This document shows positions 58,057 through 64,000 of a stretch of 64,000 bases of DNA, one piece after another (position 1 is the stretch's first letter; every line of letters begins with the position of its first letter). Below the pieces are notes generated by a model that did no database searches, had not been told where the DNA came from, and was given only the letters and a program-made list of their open reading frames with translations. The stretch spans positions 1,426,001 to 1,490,000 of the forward strand of contig JAEUWY010000004.1 in NCBI GenBank assembly GCA_022059125.1, written 5' to 3'. The DNA is from Corynespora cassiicola (taxonomy: Eukaryota > Ascomycota > Dothideomycetes > Pleosporales > Corynesporascaceae). Position numbers and translations under genes: made by a program.

Positions 58057-60004
58057 ACTGATCGATGGTACTTTTGTGTTCCGTCGAGAAAGTCTGTGAA
58101 GGCTTGAAGTGGGAACGGTTTTCAGTGCAAGCCTGAAGGGAAGAGCATGCGGGCAACGCGGAGAAGAGACGCGACGTGGCCCGTGCATATCGGGCGTTGT
58201 CGCGTCACCCATGTGATCGCATTCTTCACTTACTTACCTCCTAGGTAGATATTGCATTCACACATTCCTCAGCAAGTCATTTTCTCAGAGCATTTAGATT
58301 TCGATACACACTTTCTTTTCTTCCAGTATCTGCATCCGATGAAGCCCGTGAAACCGCCACCTTGATGCCGGAGGATGCAGTGAAACAGCAACGAGTTGCC
58401 AACCCATCACTCCCTGTGATTTGCAATATTTTATGGGATATATTGTGGCCGAATAGTACAACGGAGTGTGCTAATTGTGTGCCAGCGTGGTGGTACTAAA
58501 GCGACTAGCATACACCTATCAATAGGTGGTCCTACCTACCCAGGTAGGGCTGCCGAACCGGTTCCGACATTATCAACTAAGTGTCTTATTTTCTCGTGTC
58601 TCCTCGCATCCTTATGTTACTTAGACAGCCGTAGATCTGCTGTGGAAAATACGTCGTGTTTTAAAAGGACTCTTTAAGCCCTGAATCGTAGTAACAAACC
58701 CTCTGAACACCTATCAAAATTGGATTCTCTCTTCGAACGATAACCGACGTAGTCCAACCAAACCTATCCTCATTGAGGTCCTGATGTCATCATAGCCTCA
58801 GGACTGAACATTTCGGTTCCTGAAGGACCAAAACGTTCCTATCTCGACTTAGCAAGCAACGTATGCGATACACAGGCCCAGTGTTGGATTAATGGTTTAT
58901 CATGCTCTATCGATGGTGACATCCGTGAGGATATTTTCGAAGATGTAAAGGGCTTCGAGATAGTATCTGTGTTCTAATGGGTTGATGATCATGGCTGCAG
59001 CGGTGATGGAGGTGGTGCAGGAGTTGCTGCGTGTTCGAGAGGCGGGCTAATTGAGAGGAAATGCAAATGCTACAGTGTCTGAGGGTGGCGATGAGAGGAA
59101 AGAGGAGGTATAGAAGGGGAAGATGACGGGGCGGTGAGATTTAGTCAAGTATAGGGTGCTGTGGTTATGGAGGCTGCGGTTTTGCTTGAAGCGTTTATGG
59201 CTTGAAGTAGGTATATTGGAGGGCCTGGTGCTCGATACGGTCTCTTTTGGACTTCAACAACTGGTACAGTGAATATTTAAATTTCATTTTATACAGAATT
59301 ATAGGTGGAGATGGTATATATTGAAAAGAAACCGTGTTGCCAATGGTGCACGGTGAGCCTGAGCTTGAGCTCTCAGATCTGTTGGCTTTGAGTCTTCAAG
59401 AGGAGTACTCACATCAAAGTCAATGGATGTATCAATTTCGTCAATTATGATGATCAATAATTCATCCCTCTTTAATCAAGATGCTTAACGACACCTTGCT
59501 TACTTATCCATGTCATTAGTACCTTCCAAGACTGTCGTCTAGCCTCTGTCACGTGCACCGTTATCGGACATCCACACTCGCGACCTCGGCACGCACTTAC
59601 CCGCCCGCTTCGTTCTCTCGACTCAGCACCCAACGCACACATCACCCAAAAACACACCTCCGCTGAATTGAAAAAAGATCGCATTCAATCGTGCCTACAT
59701 ACAAGCGCTCATTCGAAGGCGCGCCGGAGTACCAAACCAAGGGAAAAAAGCGAGGTGCATGCCTCGATGGGCGTCCTAGATCGATGCGCTCATCCCCCAA
59801 ACGCCGCAGAGGAAACCAAGAAAAAAATCTCCGGGAGAATGACTCCCTGCTGAAAATGCCCATGGATAATAGAAAAAGAGTTATGAATGGTAAGGAAGCA
59901 ATGTTCCCTTGCTCCGTCAATTCTCCGATTACGCTTGGCCATCCTACTCTCACCCTTCTTTCTTCCTCATAATGTCTATCGCGTATGCTGGGTGTGGGGG
60001 CGAT
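58057..60004. other. Intergenic region, 1.95 kb
   Basis: Between the starts of Nse2 and the end of the carrier gene. Frames of about 60-100 codons at 59.5-59.97 kb on both strands overlap and are basic or hydrophobic without motif. Nothing supported. Confidence 0.5.
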
Positions 60005-61102
60005 TTACTTTGTGATGAAGCCGAGATAATCAGCCACGATGAGGGTAATCATTCTGTTCCGCCCGTCAGCATATCAGTCCGGTCTTTTTCGGTGGATTTT
60101 TGTTTTTGCTCGGAATACTTACGCATGAGGTGCGATGCGGACGTAATACGTCCCGAAGCCTCTGTAGAACCTCAAGAGACCCTCTTCGGCGGCCACCTTC
60201 TTGAAGCATTCGAACATGCCCTTGTACGGGAGCGAGCCATCGGGGGCCCGGGTCTGCTTCTGCAACCTCGTCTTGACGAAATCGAAGGGCAGCGAGAAGA
60301 AACTGGCGAAAAACCCGGCGACGGCAGAAGCGGTGAGGGTCTGGGTGCGGCTGGAGAGCGATGTGCCCTTGAGCTGATTCTTGGCCTCGGAGAAGAAGGC
60401 GAGTTGTCCGAAGTTGAGAGCCATGGCGCGGACGACGGTCGGGTAGCTGCCGGCCCATAGTCTCAGAACTCCCTCGTTCTTGGATATCCGGACCAGGGCG
60501 TCGATGACGGAGGTGTAGTTTGCACGCTGAGCAACAGGCTTGAGGCCATCAGACTGCATGCGGATCAGAGCCAGGTCCGCAGGGTTTCCGACCACGGCTG
60601 CGAGACCGCCGGCCGCAAGACCAGCACCTGCCCGCTCCTTGAAGCCGATCTTGGTGCCCTTGGCCTCTGCTGAAGCGGTGAGCGACTTCATGAAGGTATC
60701 GAAGAAGCCCAAACGGGCGGTCGTGTAGACGGCCTGCCGCAGCAGACCGGCACTCAGACCGGTGTAGAGGTCCGTTATCTTGCCTGCAGCCACTATTTCC
60801 CGGAAGACGGAAATGGGCGTGGGCTTGGGGCCAGTCTTTACACCTTCGCCTGCCAGTTGCAGCCGCACCTTGATCATGTCAACGGGCTGGATAGCGGTGG
60901 TGGCGGTCATGCCTGCCAGTCCTCCATTAATGAAGGGCAATGCTGCTCGCATGAAGGGAGTATGAAGAAAGTTGTTGGTGGCCTGCTTGGGGTTCTCGGC
61001 AGCGTTCTTCACCGCTGAAGAGGCGTCGGCAAGGACGGTTTCGCTCGTCTGCTTTGCATTTTCGACAGCGCTCGAGCCGGCCATTTTGTACGTGGCTGAC
61101 AT
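60005..61102 (-). CDS. Mitochondrial 2-oxoglutarate/malate-type carrier (SLC25 family)
   Basis: Exons 61102-60123 and 60053-60005 join in phase 2 to 342 residues; the 69-nt intron starts GTAAGT and ends CAG. Three mitochondrial-carrier repeats are marked by PVDMIK (73-78), PADLALIR (174-181) and PFDFVK (272-277), each followed by the expected G-rich helix pair. The second-repeat wording NPADLALIRMQ is typical of the oxoglutarate/malate carrier branch rather than ADP/ATP or phosphate carriers. It would exchange 2-oxoglutarate for malate or related dicarboxylates across the inner membrane. The last exon adds only MITLIVADYLGFITK. A 48-residue Ala/Lys/Ser-rich leader precedes helix 1, longer than in animal members; an ATG seven codons in is an alternative start. 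Confidence 0.93.
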
Positions 61103-64000
61103 TTTTAATTAGAAATTGAAGGGCGGAGTGTGAAGAGCGGTAGTGGTCCGGCCAGCAAACGAGAGGGGTGAAGGGAAAGGAACACGAACAAGGTGGAGGA
61201 AGCGCGATCTATGAATCAAGTGCTGGAGAGGTTCGTGACTGCTGCTGGAGCAGGAGTCAGCCCAAGAACAGTAAACTAACAAAGCCCCGAGCTCACTGCT
61301 GCTCGCACTGTGCATGCGTACAGCGTGCCGGCCGCGGCCGTGGAGGAGCCGGGAATGACATAGCTATGGCAGGCCGGAGCAGCGCTTCGGAGTCTCAGGA
61401 GGAGCAGCCACATGCCCACCGAGCGGCGCAAGTGGCTCTCCGAGATAACCCGCGCAGCGAAATTGAGACAATCCAGAAAGGAGAGAGGGTCAGCGTACCT
61501 CCGGCGCGAATGCGTATGGCCGCGCCAAGCTGGAGCGTCGCGAGCGGAGCTGTGGGTGGGTCGCAGGCGATATCGGTTAGCCCGTGGGGAGAAGTGGGAC
61601 CAGGGCGCGGGTGGATTCAACGAAGTCTACGGACCAATGCAGCGAGCGCGAAAGGTACTTTGTATCTTGGAGAAGAATGAAGAGGGAGAAGAGGTTGAAG
61701 AGGGGCGCACTCGGGAGTGTCGGTCGCTGCTGGCCGCTGTTCGCTGAGCCAACCAGGAGAATGAGGGGGCTTTGCTTCCCCGCACAAAGAGCTCGTCTCA
61801 CACAGCTCGACACCACCACTGACGTGAATAGATCCTGGACGCTCTGCGACGCATGTCTCCGGGCCAATGAGCACCGCCCCATTTCACCCTTCAAGGTTTC
61901 CTACTGTCCCTGTTTGAGGCGGCCCGCTGTTCCATTGCAAGCTTCCAGCGCCCTGGATTATTGCGGCCATGCACAGGCACAGGCCGAGGGCGGTGATGTC
62001 GCGTGTACATCACCGCGCCCCTTTGACCGTTGGCAGCCGCCTCGAGACGCCGCTGGCAGAGCTGTATCCATATCCGCAATGCTTTTCATATGATCCACAG
62101 GCGCATCCCCGTGCTATATCCTGCCGTTGAAGACGCTTGCGGATCCGCAGCCGTGGGAGGCGGCCTGCCTGGATGTCTTATCGATATCTGGGCGACAGCC
62201 ATGACGTCGCCCCGCTTTCGGTCCAGCGCCTCAACACAACGCCCAGCTCCACTCCAGGCCTCCGATAGTCCATCATCGCAACTCTATACTTTATTCTAAC
62301 GTCGACCACCTGTCCAGTTTTTTTTTCTTTCCCACCCGCGTCCCTTTTCTTCTGTCCCTCGGGAATAACGGCTTAACCGACTTCGGGCGGCCGGAATGGG
62401 TTGGCCCCAAACCCACCGTCTCAACACGCCCGACTACTGCTCCCCAAACACAGTCGTCACAAGGCTTGCATCGGCTCTTCAGCCGCAATGACCTCACCAA
62501 TGTCCGATGTTGCGAAACCTTACTCCCCCCGGCCCCCCGTATGCCTCGCCAAACGCCTGTTCCTGAGGTGACGTGCAGCGAGAGCAGGCGACCCGCAGCC
62601 GCTGTGATTTGTTGAACGCCCAACATTCTGCGCGTTTTTGCTTTGCGCTCCAGACCTTTGCCAGCTGCCCAAGGCGAACATGTGCACAGCCTACGCGGCT
62701 TTGCAAACGTCTTCCGCTGAATTGATTGTCCGGCGAAACATCCGCGGCCGGGACGCTAAAGGGCCAGAAACCTTCGTCAAGCGAGGCCGCAAATGGGACG
62801 CGACGCTGAGGCCTACGATGTATCTGGGGACGAACGGATTTGATTTCCGCCGGAACGTGGGCGCGGCTGTTGCGTGCGGGTCGGGCCTTGGGACTTGTCA
62901 CAAATTTTATAACAGCTAGCTGCTTAGCCGTTGGAGGCTGTGGCATAGCCCGAGTTATGCCCATCCACCGTGCTCGGAAGGCGAGGCGGCATATACAACC
63001 CGAGGTTAGGTTGTGCTCGACCGAAATACAGAAGGAAATGTCGGTGTGGGGGTGGGTAACATCCGCGGGTCCGACCTTGGGCTCACGTATGGGCTCGGTG
63101 AGCATAGGTGGGTGTCATTGGTGGTATTGTCGTTGCTACCCTACGCCAGCAAATTCGCTCCACCATCATAGATAGCGGCCGGCCGCCAGCTCTTTAATGA
63201 GTTGTACAGGCTCACCGATGGATCGATCGGCCTTTCCCTTGTCAATAGCGTTGCTACAGTTTCAAGTCCCCACCCTTCTACCCCGTTGACTACTTCGATG
63301 CAGGCTTCCTGGGAAAACGTGTACAAAATGTTGTTGATTGTACTGTTTGAGGCTCATTCTATTGGCCCGATGGTTCGATCATGGGAGCAACCTTATCACT
63401 GACCAATGAGAACGGCGCCACCAGAGGTTCAACTACAGTACTTGAGCACAGTGTATGTCCTATAAAATGAGCAACAAATTTAACAGCTGACGGTCGATTC
63501 CGTTCTTTGGGTTGTCAAGCTCTAAATGTTCCGAATACAAAAGGTGCCACGCAGGCTTGGGGTCTCTTTCAGACATCCAACATGCTTTTTTCAACGCGAT
63601 AGGATAGAGAGGATTACTTGAAACACAGTCATATTAGACGAGAAGGGGGAAAACTGAGAGTCCAAACTCGTGTTGACTGGTGATATTTCAGTCACAAAAT
63701 TACCTAATACTTCGATGAAGTCTGCCGCTGCCCACGATCAGGTCCCTTTTTTCTTCCCCCTTTCATGTTAAAACCAAATCATCATTACAACTCAGGACTA
63801 CAGAGTACCTAATCGGCGAAGCAATCTTCTGACTCCAACAATGTAGCAGTCAATCTCAAGGTCTCTGGCTACCGAGATTATATTTTCGTTGTATTCAGCA
63901 GCGTAGCAATATTAAACGTTTTCATGCATGATGAGTTTTTGTAATAGAGGCTCATCCAAACAAATTGTGCTATTCTCAGGGCACCATTGAAGGTTTACAG
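61103..64000. other. Terminal region without a supported gene
   Basis: The first few hundred bases are the carrier promoter. From 61.3 to 63.2 kb there are many GC-rich overlapping frames (up to 203 codons on minus at 62494-63105) with Arg/Ala/Cys-rich composition and no motif. From 63.4 kb to the end the DNA is more AT-rich and nearly frame-free. A gene cut by the window end cannot be excluded. Confidence 0.5.

Noticed and set aside
62494..63105. 203-codon minus-strand frame
   Set aside because: Arg/Ala/Cys-rich, overlapped by plus-strand frames, no domain or splice support.

Overview
This window is nuclear DNA of a filamentous ascomycete (Pezizomycotina). Genes are split by many short GT-AG introns, mostly 48-75 nt, with CTAAC/CTGAC-like branch points and conserved GTAAGT/GTGAGT-type donors. 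The families also fit: HET-domain proteins, a fungal ubiquitin-like (ULD) protein, secreted GMC oxidoreductase and tannase, and a fungal mitochondrial 54S subunit protein. The species cannot be fixed from the sequence alone. Gene models were assembled by hand from open frames, splice signals and family motifs, checking that the reading phase closes across every junction.

Layout. 1-2.9 kb: GC-rich, no supported gene. 2.9-3.65 kb: small MYND-finger protein (+). 4.7-5.05 kb: strongly G-rich plus strand with GGGAT and GGGAAA runs. 5.6-10.05 kb: two minus-strand genes that look like a self/non-self or immunity-type locus, a ULD protein and a HET-domain protein; the HET gene carries one in-frame TAG in an otherwise open frame. 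10.5-16.5 kb: four-gene housekeeping-like stretch with a membrane-anchored methyltransferase-like protein, an MFSD5-type MFS transporter, and a small CPHC-containing membrane protein, all on minus. 18.7-19.2 kb: mitochondrial ribosomal protein L39/bL33m (+). 20.5-21.4 kb: two divergent U6 snRNA genes (-), separated by a degenerate repeat field. 21.45-32.0 kb: about 10.6 kb in which I find no convincing gene.

32.0-36.9 kb: seven-exon gene for a 1514-residue coiled-coil protein (-). 38.5-39.1 kb: secreted/type I membrane protein with a GC-AG intron (+). 40.4-42.8 kb: decayed pseudogene and an AT-rich island. 42.8-54.9 kb: accessory metabolic stretch with an NmrA-like reductase and an APH-type kinase in tandem, a secreted GMC oxidoreductase divergent from a secreted amidohydrolase, a second HET protein, and a secreted tannase. 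56-61.1 kb: single-span membrane protein, the Nse2/Mms21 SUMO ligase, and a mitochondrial 2-oxoglutarate/malate-type carrier. 61.1-64 kb: no supported gene.

The most notable items are the single TAG in the HET gene (a recent loss, or a site that A-to-I editing could recode), the U6 pair whose 5' stems differ by a compensatory base-pair change, the giant coiled-coil protein of unknown role, and the secreted degradative group at 45-55 kb.
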